This document shows, piece after piece, positions 55,045-63,276 of a stretch of 64,000 bases of DNA. The notes beneath the pieces were generated by a model. That model was not told where the DNA came from and made no database searches. It was given only the letters and a program-made list of their open reading frames with translations. Numbering within the stretch: position 1 is the stretch's first letter; each line of letters starts with the position of its first letter. The stretch spans positions 248,001 through 312,000 of IMG/VR virus record IMGVR_UViG_3300023174_000039; one strand, 5' to 3'. This stretch comes from a virus. A program made the translations under genes and the position numbers.

Positions 55045-55944
55045 ATGTCTTTATTGCCCAAGCCGGCCGCCAAGGTCAACTATCTCAACAACAGAGATAT
55101 TTTAAAAGAGATTCACCACAGCAAAAACACTTACTGCTGGTACAGAGACAGAGATCTAGATCATCAGTTTGATTTAATCTTACCTAGCGTGGACAAAATA
55201 AATCAACGCACTGTGGTTGAAGCACGTAAAAACCGTGCGGACCGTATCAAACGAGAAACAGGCGAAATTATTGATCAAAAGAAGATACCCAATACAGATC
55301 TAGTGTTTCGTATCACGTGTTGGGATCATATTCCCAAGGCACCTAAGAAAATTACCAAAGCTGAAGCAAAAAAGAAAAAGCTAGAAGAAATACTGGATCT
55401 AGATGATGCGGTTGAAGATGACCCGCTAGCAGACCTAGTAGATGTGCCGGTACTGAACATGAACTATGTGCGTTTGAACTTCCCACCGTTTGAACACTAT
55501 CGACTAGATGAAAATAAAAATACTTTTTTGGTTGGGCGAAGTCACTGGCAGGGCGACTTGGAAACAGGAGAGTTTTCTAGAGATCATGGCAACATGACTC
55601 GTAAACTTGCAATGATGTTTATGAAGCTGTGTGAGCGTTATGCCACACGGTCAAACTGGCGTGGCTACACCTACAACGAAGAGATGCGTGGACAGGCTCT
55701 ACTACAACTCAGCCAAATTGGTCTGCAGTTTGACGAGTCAAAATCGCAGAACCCTTTTGCTTATTACACTGCGGCCATTACCAACAGCTTTACTCGTATC
55801 CTAAATATTGAGAAGAAGAATCAAAACATACGCGATGACATTTTGGAAATGAACGGATTGAATCCATCATGGACTAGACAGAATTCCGGCAAGGCAGGTA
55901 TGGCAGCCATGTCCGGACCGGTTGTGTCTAGCTTGGATGAGTAG
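55045..55944 (+). CDS. 55: Late-transcription sigma factor, T4 gp55-like
   Basis: A 299-residue protein. The C-terminal part (NWRGYTYNEEMRGQALLQLS, SKSQNPFAYYTAAITNSFTR, ILNIEKKNQNIRDDILEMNG) matches gp55 and resembles sigma70 region 2, which binds RNA polymerase core and melts the late -10 element. The N-terminal half contains a Lys-rich and acidic low-complexity stretch (ITKAEAKKKKLEEILDLDDA) and is longer than in T4 gp55 (185 residues). TATAAATA-type octamers before structural genes in this window fit its expected specificity. It is the first gene of the plus-strand operon. Confidence 0.9.
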   Translation: MSLLPKPAAKVNYLNNRDILKEIHHSKNTYCWYRDRDLDHQFDLILPSVDKINQRTVVEARKNRADRIKRETGEIIDQKKIPNTDLVFRITCWDHIPKAPKKITKAEAKKKKLEEILDLDDAVEDDPLADLVDVPVLNMNYVRLNFPPFEHYRLDENKNTFLVGRSHWQGDLETGEFSRDHGNMTRKLAMMFMKLCERYATRSNWRGYTYNEEMRGQALLQLSQIGLQFDESKSQNPFAYYTAAITNSFTRILNIEKKNQNIRDDILEMNGLNPSWTRQNSGKAGMAAMSGPVVSSLDE

Positions 55945-55956
55945 TATAATCAATAG

Positions 55957-56973
55957 ATGAGTAATCTATTTAAAAAAGCCGCAATCTTCACAGACATCCA
56001 CTTTGGTCTCAAGTCAAACAGCACATTGCACAACGAAGACTGTTTGGCTTTTGTCAAATGGGCCACTGCCAAGGCCAAGGCAGAAGGCTGTGACACTTGT
56101 CTGTTTCTAGGTGATTGGCACAACAATCGATCAAGCCTAAACATTGTCACACTAAGCTACAGTCTGCGAGCATTAGAACACATGAATGCCAACTTTGATC
56201 GTGTGTTTTTCATTCCTGGCAATCATGACTTGTATTATCGTGACAAGCGTGATATACAAAGTGTAGAATGGGCCAAACACTTGCCAAACATTGAAATATG
56301 CAACGACTGGTTCAGTGATGGCAATGTTATCATTGCTCCTTGGTTGTGTGGCGACGATCATAAACGTATTCCCAAACTAAAAGGTCAGTACATGTTTGGG
56401 CATTTTGAACTGCCTGGATACATGATGAATGCCATGGTAGAGATGCCAGATCACGGAGAGATCCGCAGGGAAGACTTCAACAACTTTGATCATGTGTTCA
56501 CTGGTCACTTTCACAAACGTCAGACCAAAAAGAACATTACCTACATTGGTAACTGCTTTCCGCACAACTATGCTGATGCCGGTGACGATGATCGTGGATT
56601 GACTATTTTAGAGTGGGGGCAAGATCCGGTGTATCATGCGTGGCCCGCACAACCCAAATATCGGGTGTTAGGGTTAAGCTCGGTAATTGACAATGCTGCC
56701 ACACTGCTTGCTCCTGACATGCATGTTCGTGTACAATTAGACATTGAGATCTCATACGAAGAAGCCAACTTCATTAAAGAAACATTTATCAAGCAGTATC
56801 AACTGCGAGAAATGGCATTGATTCCTAACAAGAACTCCGGGGTTGACACAGACATGGCACCCGGAGAAGTAAAGTTTGAATCTGTTGATCAAATTGTTAC
56901 AGACCAACTCACCAACATTGAATCTGAATTTTACGATCCAAAACTGTTGCTAAAGATTTATCAAAACTTATGA
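55957..56973 (+). CDS. 47: Recombination nuclease subunit, T4 gp47-like (Mre11/SbcD family)
   Basis: A 338-residue metallophosphoesterase with the Mre11 motifs in order: FTDIHFG (residues ~10-16), LGDWHNN (~52-58), IPGNHDLYY (~86-94), MFGHFELPG and TGHFHKRQT (~182-190). With gp46 it resects double-strand ends to feed recombination-dependent replication and host DNA breakdown. Size equals that of T4 gp47. Its end overlaps the inserted methyltransferase gene by 4 bp. Confidence 0.95.
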   Translation: MSNLFKKAAIFTDIHFGLKSNSTLHNEDCLAFVKWATAKAKAEGCDTCLFLGDWHNNRSSLNIVTLSYSLRALEHMNANFDRVFFIPGNHDLYYRDKRDIQSVEWAKHLPNIEICNDWFSDGNVIIAPWLCGDDHKRIPKLKGQYMFGHFELPGYMMNAMVEMPDHGEIRREDFNNFDHVFTGHFHKRQTKKNITYIGNCFPHNYADAGDDDRGLTILEWGQDPVYHAWPAQPKYRVLGLSSVIDNAATLLAPDMHVRVQLDIEISYEEANFIKETFIKQYQLREMALIPNKNSGVDTDMAPGEVKFESVDQIVTDQLTNIESEFYDPKLLLKIYQNL

Positions 56974-57680
56974 GATTTCAAGACACACGTTTCTGGAAAA
57001 ATTACAGTGAGTACACTCGTATTACACTGAACTCGTCTATGCGATCAACCGTTGATGCTGTAATTTACTGGCGGTTGTTAAATTATTTTAAGTTTAATAA
57101 GTTTTTAGAAATTGGGGTATATCAAGGATTAACTACTGGATTGATATTTGACACAACACCTACTGCTCATGTGACTGCAATTGATCCAACAGATCGGTTG
57201 GCATTATTTTATAAAAATTATCCAGAATACCAATCACAGTTTACTTTTATTAACCAACCAAGTCAAAAAGTTGAGTTAGGTGACACCATGTATGATTTTA
57301 TTCTAGTCGATGGCGACCATTCCTACGAGATAGTGGTAGATGATATTTTAAAATGTTTACCAAGGCTGGACACTAGTGGGGTGTTAGCAATTGACGATTA
57401 CAAACTGCCGGGGGTTGCAAAAGCAATAGAATACCTGTATAATTTAAAAACTGACTGGGTTCCATTTTTACGATCTGAACAAACTGAATTTTGGCATCAT
57501 TGCAGGTGTGATCGTGGTGACTTTTTAGATTCCTTGTTCACTGATTCAATTAGTAAATTTATTTTTATTAGAAACACAGTTGACCAATATAACAATACCA
57601 TATGCTCTGCAACCACACTAGGCATATTTACTGATCAAACTGAATACTTTGATATGGCCTTACAGCACTATAACATATGA
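56970..57680 (+). CDS. Class I SAM-dependent methyltransferase inserted between gp47 and gp46
   Basis: A 236-residue protein with methyltransferase motif I FLEIGVYQGLTTGLIF near residues 45-60, an acidic residue at the next strand (HVTAIDPTD), and DFILVDGDHSYE near 109-120, as in Methyltransf_24/CmcI-like enzymes. These act on small molecules or sugars more often than DNA; no DNA-recognition domain is visible. The gene is conspicuously AT-rich and favours AT-ending codons compared with gp47 and gp46, suggesting later acquisition. It overlaps both neighbours by 4 bp, so it is fully integrated into the operon. Substrate unknown. Confidence 0.75.
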   Translation: MRFQDTRFWKNYSEYTRITLNSSMRSTVDAVIYWRLLNYFKFNKFLEIGVYQGLTTGLIFDTTPTAHVTAIDPTDRLALFYKNYPEYQSQFTFINQPSQKVELGDTMYDFILVDGDHSYEIVVDDILKCLPRLDTSGVLAIDDYKLPGVAKAIEYLYNLKTDWVPFLRSEQTEFWHHCRCDRGDFLDSLFTDSISKFIFIRNTVDQYNNTICSATTLGIFTDQTEYFDMALQHYNI

Positions 57681-59758
57681 TCCAAATTAAAAACTTGACT
57701 GTTAAAAACTTCATGAGTGTGGGCAATGCCACACAAGGTATTGACTTTGACCGTAACGACCTTACACTTGTGCTGGGCGAAAACTTGGATCTAGGCGGTG
57801 ACGGATCACGCAATGGCACAGGCAAGACCACTATCATTAATGCGTTGAGTTATGCTTTGTATGGACAAGCACTATCAAACATTCGCAAAGATAATCTTGT
57901 GAACAAAACCAACGGCAAGAATATGTTGGTTAGTCTAGACTTTGTTGTGAACGGGCAAGAATACAAGATCGAACGTGGGCGCAAACCCAATGTGTTGCGG
58001 TTTTATGTCAACAATCAAGCGCAGGTATCTACAGACGAAGCGCAAGGCGATAGTCGAGAAACACAAGATGCAATTGAACGGATTATGAATATGAGTCATG
58101 ACATGTTCAAACATGTGCTGGCGCTAAACACTTACACCGAACCGTTCTTGAGTTTAAAAGCCAATGACCAGCGCAACATAATCGAGCAGTTGTTGGGTAT
58201 CACTTTGCTGAGTGAACGTGCAGATGCCATCAAAGAACTTAATCGACAGACCAAAGATGGCATCAGTCAAGAAGAATTTCGTATTCGTGCTGTGCAAGAA
58301 GCCAACAAACGCATCGAAGAACAGATTGAAAGTTTGAAACGCAGACAAGTACTCTGGCAGAAGAAGTACGATAGTGATGTAGCATATCTCGTGGCACAAT
58401 ATGATGATCTAGACAAGATTGATATTGAAGTAGAATTACTAGCTCACAAAGATCTGGCCTTGTGGACCACAAGAAAACAACAACAAGATGCGTATACTGC
58501 ACTTGTTGGTCGCCAAACTGCTTGGAAGCAAAAACAACAAAAAGATATCAGTGAGTTGGAATCAGGTTACAACAATCTCAGTCACATTGACATTACTGCA
58601 GAACTACAAGCACATGCGGACTTGGCTGCTCACACACAACAAGCCAAGGACATTGCTGACCTTGAAAAACTCATTGCTAGATGTGTTACCGACGAGGCAA
58701 AAGAACAGAAAACAATTGATAAGCTCAAAACCGAAATTGATGAATTAAAAAATCACAAGTGTTATGCTTGTGGGCAAGACTTTCACGACGCCAATCATGA
58801 AACAGTGCTAGCAACAAAAGAAAAGGCTCTACAAGAAGCCGCACTGCAAGCATTGAGTACCAATGGTCAGTGGATAGAAAATACAGATGCATTGGCTGCA
58901 TTAGGTGTGCTAGGTACCAAACCCACCACACACTACCGTACAGAAACAGAAGCAATTCGACATTCAAGTGAACTAGAAAATATTCAACACAAGATTGATG
59001 CCAAACGTGCAGAAACAGATCCCTATGCTGAACAACTAGCAGAACATGCCCTTGTAGAAGTCGGCACACAACCTGTTACACATTACGACACAGAGGCTCA
59101 AGCTGTTGAGCACCGCAGTCGTATGAACACATTGCTGACACAGATTGCTACCAAAGGTGAAGAGAAGGATCCTTACACAGAACAGATTGTTGAAATGCAA
59201 CAACAAGCATTGCAGACTGTGAGTTACGATACACTCAACGATCTTACCAGATTGCAAGATCATCAAGACTTCTTGCTCAAACTATTGACATCAAAAGATT
59301 CATTTGTGCGCAAGAAAATTATTGATCAGAACTTGAGTTACCTGAACGCACGACTCACACACTATCTAGATCGCATTGGATTGCCACACACTGTGAAGTT
59401 CCAGAACGATCTAAGTGTAAGCATTGAAGAACTGGGTCGTGAACTAGATTTTGATAACTTATCACGTGGTGAACGCAATCGATTAATCTTGAGTATGTCA
59501 TGGGCCTTCCGTGACGTATGGGAAAGTCTGTACTCACCAATCAACTTGTTGTTTATTGACGAGTTAATTGACAACGGTCTAGACACACAAGGCGTAGAAA
59601 ATGCCCTGGCTTTGCTGAAGAAGATGAGTCGCGAACGCCACAAGAGTATCTGGCTTGTAAGCCATAGAGACGAGCTTGCAGGGCGTGTGGAAAACATTCT
59701 CAAAGTTGTAAAAGAGAATGGCTTTACCAGCTACAACACCGACATAGAACTGGCATAA
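57677..59758 (+). CDS. 46: Recombination nuclease ATPase subunit, T4 gp46-like (Rad50/SbcC family)
   Basis: A 693-residue SMC-type ATPase. Walker A is RNGTGKTTI (residues ~44-52), coiled-coil arms follow (~180-350 and ~370-540), and a zinc hook HKCYACGQDFH has its CxxC near 361-364. The ABC signature is LSRGERNRL (~595) and Walker B LLFIDELIDNGLD (~624). With gp47 it makes the end-resecting nuclease. It is longer than T4 gp46 (560 residues), mainly in the coiled coils. The stop overlaps the next start as TAATG. Confidence 0.95.
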   Translation: MIQIKNLTVKNFMSVGNATQGIDFDRNDLTLVLGENLDLGGDGSRNGTGKTTIINALSYALYGQALSNIRKDNLVNKTNGKNMLVSLDFVVNGQEYKIERGRKPNVLRFYVNNQAQVSTDEAQGDSRETQDAIERIMNMSHDMFKHVLALNTYTEPFLSLKANDQRNIIEQLLGITLLSERADAIKELNRQTKDGISQEEFRIRAVQEANKRIEEQIESLKRRQVLWQKKYDSDVAYLVAQYDDLDKIDIEVELLAHKDLALWTTRKQQQDAYTALVGRQTAWKQKQQKDISELESGYNNLSHIDITAELQAHADLAAHTQQAKDIADLEKLIARCVTDEAKEQKTIDKLKTEIDELKNHKCYACGQDFHDANHETVLATKEKALQEAALQALSTNGQWIENTDALAALGVLGTKPTTHYRTETEAIRHSSELENIQHKIDAKRAETDPYAEQLAEHALVEVGTQPVTHYDTEAQAVEHRSRMNTLLTQIATKGEEKDPYTEQIVEMQQQALQTVSYDTLNDLTRLQDHQDFLLKLLTSKDSFVRKKIIDQNLSYLNARLTHYLDRIGLPHTVKFQNDLSVSIEELGRELDFDNLSRGERNRLILSMSWAFRDVWESLYSPINLLFIDELIDNGLDTQGVENALALLKKMSRERHKSIWLVSHRDELAGRVENILKVVKENGFTSYNTDIELA

Positions 59759-60768
59759 TGTTAGCTACTTGGCACTTTCACATTGAGATCTCCAGCAAGT
59801 GTACCTTGCAGTGTCCTCGTTGTGCTCGTCAAGAAGTACCCAACAGTCTTGTGAATACAGAACTAGACCTAGAATTTTTTAAACGTAATTTTACTCCAGA
59901 GTTTATCAAAAACAATGTAGAGAAGATTACGTTTTGTGGCGACGATGGTGATCCTATATATGCACATGATCTAATTCCTGTTATAGAATATATCAAAAGC
60001 GTCAAACCTGTTGAGTTTGTGATTGTCACCAATGGATCGCATAAAAAAACTGCATGGTGGACAGAACTAGGCCAATCTCTAGATTCCAGCGACAGTGTGC
60101 ATTTTAGTGTAGACGGATATGACAATGACAGCAATAACCTGTATCGTGTCAACAGTGATTATGATAGTGTTGTTGATGGCATAAAAACTTTGCGAGCATC
60201 AAGCGATTGCAAGATTGTGTGGGCCGCTATTGCTTTCAAATTCAACGAAGAACAATTAGACTCCATGAAAGAGTTTGCACAATCTATAGGTGTTGACCGG
60301 TTCCAGTTAACCAAGAGTACCAAATTTGGCAGTGTGTATCCTTCATATGGCATAAACGATCCATTGCAACCCAGTGTAAAATACATTAGCAGTACTCACC
60401 GATTTGAACGTGAGGCAACGGTGTTTACAGATACAGGATCCCAAGACTCTGTATCCCAGACAAACATACAATTATTCAAACAAACAACAAGTCGCAATGG
60501 TATTACTCCATTGTGCATGATAGGCAACAAAGGACTGTACATTGATGCCCGCGGCAGGTTATTTCCCTGCTGTTGGGTAGCTAACCGATACAATCACAAT
60601 TCAGACTGGCAACAACAGGCAACAAACTTTGATTTACACAACAAAACATTAATCAATGTACTTGCAGATACATTTTGGTCTACAGAATTTCAAACATTCA
60701 AGTGGCAAGAATGCCAAAGCAAGTGCAAAACTTCAGTAGTAGACGAGAAATACGCAACTTCTTGGTAA
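59758..60768 (+). CDS. Radical SAM protein, CTLQCPRC type
   Basis: A 336-residue protein with the cluster motif CTLQCPRC at residues 15-22, GDDGDPIYAHD in place of GGEP, and DARGRLFPCCWVAN near 262-275. A later ECQSKCKTS adds further Cys ligands. This matches the layout of the protein at 5174-6289 (C-terminal auxiliary domain, no N-terminal twitch), so the phage carries two members of this subgroup 54 kb apart. It begins inside the gp46 stop codon and therefore shares the replication operon. Substrate unknown. Confidence 0.82.
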   Translation: MLATWHFHIEISSKCTLQCPRCARQEVPNSLVNTELDLEFFKRNFTPEFIKNNVEKITFCGDDGDPIYAHDLIPVIEYIKSVKPVEFVIVTNGSHKKTAWWTELGQSLDSSDSVHFSVDGYDNDSNNLYRVNSDYDSVVDGIKTLRASSDCKIVWAAIAFKFNEEQLDSMKEFAQSIGVDRFQLTKSTKFGSVYPSYGINDPLQPSVKYISSTHRFEREATVFTDTGSQDSVSQTNIQLFKQTTSRNGITPLCMIGNKGLYIDARGRLFPCCWVANRYNHNSDWQQQATNFDLHNKTLINVLADTFWSTEFQTFKWQECQSKCKTSVVDEKYATSW

Positions 60769-60808
60769 CGGAGATAACTATACAGCAAGGATAAATCGCA
60801 TACAACAC

Positions 60809-61237
60809 ATGACATGGCTATATCAAGATACCCCAATTGAGATGTTGCCCGATGAGTGTGTTGGATTTGTTTACTTGATTACAAATAATCTCACTGGACG
60901 CAAGTACATAGGCAAAAAATTAGCAAAATTTAGCAAAACAACATACAAGACAGTTAAGCAAAAGAATGGCATCAAGAAGAAGAAAAAGATACGATCAAAG
61001 GTCGACTCAGACTGGAGAGAGTACTATGGGTCAAGCCCAGAATTAACTTCAGACGTAATCAAACTAGGCACCGAAAACTTTACCAGAGAAATACTTTTTT
61101 ATTGCAACTCTAAATCGGAATGTAGTTACATTGAAGCAAGAGAACAATTTGCAAGAAGAGTATTAGAATCACAAGATTATTACAATGGCCACATACAAGT
61201 GCGTGTGCATGGCAGTCATATTATAGGCAAATTATGA
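60809..61237 (+). CDS. SegE-like GIY-YIG nuclease-family protein
   Basis: A 142-residue protein with a GIY-YIG-type N-terminus: FVYLITNNLTGRKYIGKKLA near residues 15-34, a Lys-rich insertion (KQKNGIKKKKKIRSK), WREYYGSSPEL, and a conserved EREILF-type segment (FTREILFYC) followed by an Glu in YIEAREQF. Relatives in T4-like phages are named SegE-like; in T4, Seg proteins are free-standing homing endonucleases, but this version is widespread in marine phages and may serve DNA metabolism instead. It overlaps the next gene by 4 bp. Confidence 0.8.
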   Translation: MTWLYQDTPIEMLPDECVGFVYLITNNLTGRKYIGKKLAKFSKTTYKTVKQKNGIKKKKKIRSKVDSDWREYYGSSPELTSDVIKLGTENFTREILFYCNSKSECSYIEAREQFARRVLESQDYYNGHIQVRVHGSHIIGKL

Positions 61238-61503
61238 CCAAACTTGATTGGAACCGACAACCTTGGATCAGTACAATGAACTCAGAGTACTGGACAAATC
61301 CAAAGACCGGGTTTGACAAGGCTTGGCACGAGCAACAAAAACACAAAAAAGCACAGACAGAGAAAGAAAAGCAGTTTTTAGGCATACATGCAACACACGA
61401 GTTAGATCGCATTCAGCTAGAGTACGGTCCTCATGCAGGCAAACTTATTTGTAAAACTTGTAAAAATAAATTTCTAAAGTGGCTTCCAAAGGAAGCATTT
61501 TAA
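61234..61503 (+). CDS. Small CxxC protein of unknown function (89 residues)
   Basis: An 89-residue protein with a basic, helical middle (KAWHEQQKHKKAQTEKEKQF) and a C-terminal half-zinc-ribbon-like element, GPHAGKLICKTCKNKFLKWL. Similar 'H-x-K-L-x-C-x-x-C...KWLPK' ends are found in marine T4-like phage proteins whose role is unknown to me. It is the last gene of the plus-strand operon, before a noncoding region of 467 bases. Confidence 0.65.
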   Translation: MTKLDWNRQPWISTMNSEYWTNPKTGFDKAWHEQQKHKKAQTEKEKQFLGIHATHELDRIQLEYGPHAGKLICKTCKNKFLKWLPKEAF

Positions 61504-61509
61504 TCTAAC

Positions 61510-61875
61510 ACTGAAGGTTAGCGGGCCAGTTTGTAATACCGCTGTGGAAAAACCGGGGAATAACCGGACACGTAACATATTGAAGCACTCCCGTCAGTAG
61601 ATCTGACTATCCTGAAAAATTGGAAGTGAGTCTGAGAGCAGAACCCTACGCTCAACGCTTTGATATAGTATGAATGTTAGCATACGAGAACACCGGCTAT
61701 AAAAACTTAAACACTAGGAACGAGGTTTAAGGTAGCAAGAGATTGCAATGTCGACGTAGGTTGGGAAAGGTCAGAGCCCAGTAGCACACGGTGTATAAAA
61801 ATACCTACTTCCAATGTCGTGGCTGTGACAACTCACATGAAGACAAAAACGGAACCGCGCAAAACGGTTCCGTCT
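61510..61875 (+). ncRNA. Candidate structured RNA of unknown class
   Basis: This stretch has no coding frame but holds many short complementary segments on the plus strand: CTAAC/GTTAG (near 61505-61521), AGCGG/CCGCT (61520-61543), CACTCC/GGAAGTG enclosing GTCAG/CTGAC (61586-61627), GTATG/CATAC (61669-61685), CTTAAAC/GTTTAAG (61707-61732, 7 bp), GCAA/TTGC, and GTAGGT/ACCTAC (61756-61807) enclosing TGGG/CCCA. A 9-bp hairpin ends the region at 61849-61873. I could not match it to tRNA, tmRNA, RNase P RNA or a complete group I core. Orientation is a guess from its position after a plus-strand operon. Confidence 0.4.
61845..61873 (-). terminator. Intrinsic terminator (minus strand)
   Basis: A 9-bp perfect stem ACGGAACCG / CGGTTCCGT with a 7-nt loop. 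On the minus strand it is followed by TTTTT (complement of 61845-61849). It would catch minus-strand transcripts that pass the first terminator. On the plus strand there is no U-run, but the hairpin could still protect an RNA 3' end. Confidence 0.65.
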
Positions 61876-61920
61876 GACTAAAACAATCTACATGAATACT
61901 TAATCGCTTCGCTCTTGAAT

Positions 61921-61971
61921 TAAAAAAACATTGACGAGCAAAGCGAGTCAATAGAACTTCGTAGAAGTTCT
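61921..61971 (-). terminator. Intrinsic terminator after the nucleosidase gene (minus strand)
   Basis: Just past the TAA at 61971, an 8-bp stem AGAACTTC / GAAGTTCT (61953-61971) is followed on the minus strand by a second hairpin TTGAC...GTCAA (61931-61951) and then a run of seven T (complement of 61922-61928). The second hairpin plus T-run is a typical rho-independent terminator. Confidence 0.75.
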
Positions 61972-62513
61972 TAAACAGTTACTCCAAGTTCAAGTAGTTT
62001 AGCAATAAAGAACTTTTCTCCATTGGATACAGATTGTTTCCAAGAGTCATGAGCTTGATCATCTGCTTGATCAGTAATGTATTTGAAGCAACGGAATTTG
62101 ACCTTGTACCGTAAACATGCCTTGGCAATTGCATATGCCTCCATATCAACTACGTCTGCAGGTATGTCAAGTTTGGGATTCATCACAAAGTTATCTCCGG
62201 TACTGCATGTGAGTCCATTGGTACCTGTGCTCAGTATGATATCATCTTCAAATGGAGTTTGTCCGTCTGCACATCCCATGGCCTGACACGTGATATCTCT
62301 TTGTACAAATTGAGTACATTCATGTAGACCGGGACCAGCAGTAATACCACCTGCTGTGCCTATATTGATAATGCGATCTGGTTGATAACGTTCGATCACT
62401 TGTGCGGCAGTTAATGCCGCATTGACCTTGCCAACCCCGGTATAGAACACATTCATCATGTGTCGTAGGTTAGGAGCCTCGCTGGGCAAGGCTATCAAGA
62501 TCACAGTTTTCAT
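61971..62513 (-). CDS. MTA/SAH-type nucleosidase (PNP/UDP superfamily)
   Basis: I choose the ATG complementary to 62511-62513, which overlaps the upstream TGA as ATGA, giving 180 residues. A TTG six codons upstream is less likely. Family motifs: ILIALPSEAP with Glu12 at the same place as the catalytic Glu12 of E. coli MTA/SAH nucleosidase, YTGVGKVNAALT, NIGTAGG, VVDMEAYAIAKAC (nucleoside-binding Met-Glu), and YITDQADD with the catalytic Asp. Such enzymes split methylthioadenosine, S-adenosylhomocysteine and 5'-deoxyadenosine. The protein is shorter than bacterial homologs (~230 residues). With eight radical SAM proteins and a methyltransferase in the same window, by-product removal is a plausible role (inference). 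Confidence 0.85.
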   Translation of the reverse strand: MKTVILIALPSEAPNLRHMMNVFYTGVGKVNAALTAAQVIERYQPDRIINIGTAGGITAGPGLHECTQFVQRDITCQAMGCADGQTPFEDDIILSTGTNGLTCSTGDNFVMNPKLDIPADVVDMEAYAIAKACLRYKVKFRCFKYITDQADDQAHDSWKQSVSNGEKFFIAKLLELGVTV

Positions 62514-62845
62514 ACAAAGGTATCTGGCCAATCACGGAACAATGCGTGTTGAATTGTTCCTGACACAAATTGATTGAAACTTTTGTGTTTGACTTCTAGT
62601 TCACCTGCAAGAGGTGCAACACGTTTGAATGCCAAGTCCATTTGGCCCATGTCTTTGAACTCCATCAAGATCATCCATTCTGGCATGTTGGCAATACTTC
62701 TAAAGCCCATCTTGCATCTGGTAATGCGATAGTCTTCTAGTTTGCCTTCTGATTTCAAATGATCAAAGAAACTCTTCATGCCGTTAACCCAGTCCAAGTC
62801 TGAGATGTCGCCTTCTTTATCTGCCCAAATTGTGTAAATGTCCAT
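62510..62845 (-). CDS. Conserved protein of unknown function (111 residues)
   Basis: A 111-residue protein with MDIYTIWADKEGDISDLDWV at the N-terminus, RITRCKMGFRSIANMPEWMI in the middle and ELEVKHKSFNQFV near the end. The alternation of strands and helices suggests a ferredoxin-like alpha/beta dimer, possibly of the type called DUF6614; I am not certain of that name. It overlaps the upstream gene by one base (TAATG) and the nucleosidase by 4 bp, so all are co-translated. Function unknown. Confidence 0.6.
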   Translation of the reverse strand: MDIYTIWADKEGDISDLDWVNGMKSFFDHLKSEGKLEDYRITRCKMGFRSIANMPEWMILMEFKDMGQMDLAFKRVAPLAGELEVKHKSFNQFVSGTIQHALFRDWPDTFV

Positions 62846-63276
62846 TATAGTGGTCCTAGTATTTCAAAACCTTCAAGGTCCTGTTTATACAGATGTGCCT
62901 GATCCAAGTACAGGTACTGGAATCCGCGCTCTCTGTAGATTGCACATTCTGTTTGTAAGCTCGTAATACCCAACCGTAGTCGGGGCTTGCGATAGTTCCA
63001 AGCAAATTGTGCGGCTAATAAATTTTTGTCGTCGTAACGTTTCATTATTGAAAACGCTGCCAGTTCGCCGTTGTCTCGGTATCCTATTAGATCCACACCT
63101 GGTTCTGTAAATTGGCTGTCAAACAACGGCATCACACTGGCAAAGTGTTTGTAGGTACAATAGGTTCTGTATATGTCCTGTAGTTCTGCAATATTGGGCT
63201 GAGTGATATAAAACCAGTCAACTGTGGGTTTGTATGTTGTTTTTTCCAAATTGATTCTAGCAAACTGATAGGTCAT
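62845..63276 (-). CDS. GNAT/acyltransferase-like conserved phage protein
   Basis: A 143-residue protein. GELAAFSIMKRYDDKNLLAA followed by FAWNYRKPRLRLGITSL and ECAIYRERGFQYLYLDQAHL resembles the central strand and helix layout of GNAT or Ate1/FemAB-like acyltransferases, and close relatives are common in marine T4-like phages. No classic acetyl-CoA P-loop (Q/R-x-x-G-x-G/A) is obvious, so the activity is uncertain. The start overlaps the upstream stop by 4 bp. Confidence 0.6.
   Translation of the reverse strand: MTYQFARINLEKTTYKPTVDWFYITQPNIAELQDIYRTYCTYKHFASVMPLFDSQFTEPGVDLIGYRDNGELAAFSIMKRYDDKNLLAAQFAWNYRKPRLRLGITSLQTECAIYRERGFQYLYLDQAHLYKQDLEGFEILGPL

Noticed and set aside
60809-61237. Mobile homing endonuclease with an adjoining intron
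   Set aside because: The SegE-like protein is embedded in an operon with ATGA coupling and no gene is visibly interrupted, so active homing cannot be claimed.
61504-61880. tmRNA, tRNA cluster or RNase P RNA in the noncoding region
   Set aside because: No T-arm GGTTCGA-type element, no CCA-ended acceptor stem and no RNase P conserved core could be found by eye.
62514-62531. TTG start for the nucleosidase at 62531
   Set aside because: The ATG at 62513 overlaps the upstream stop as ATGA, and puts the catalytic Glu at residue 12 as in the family.
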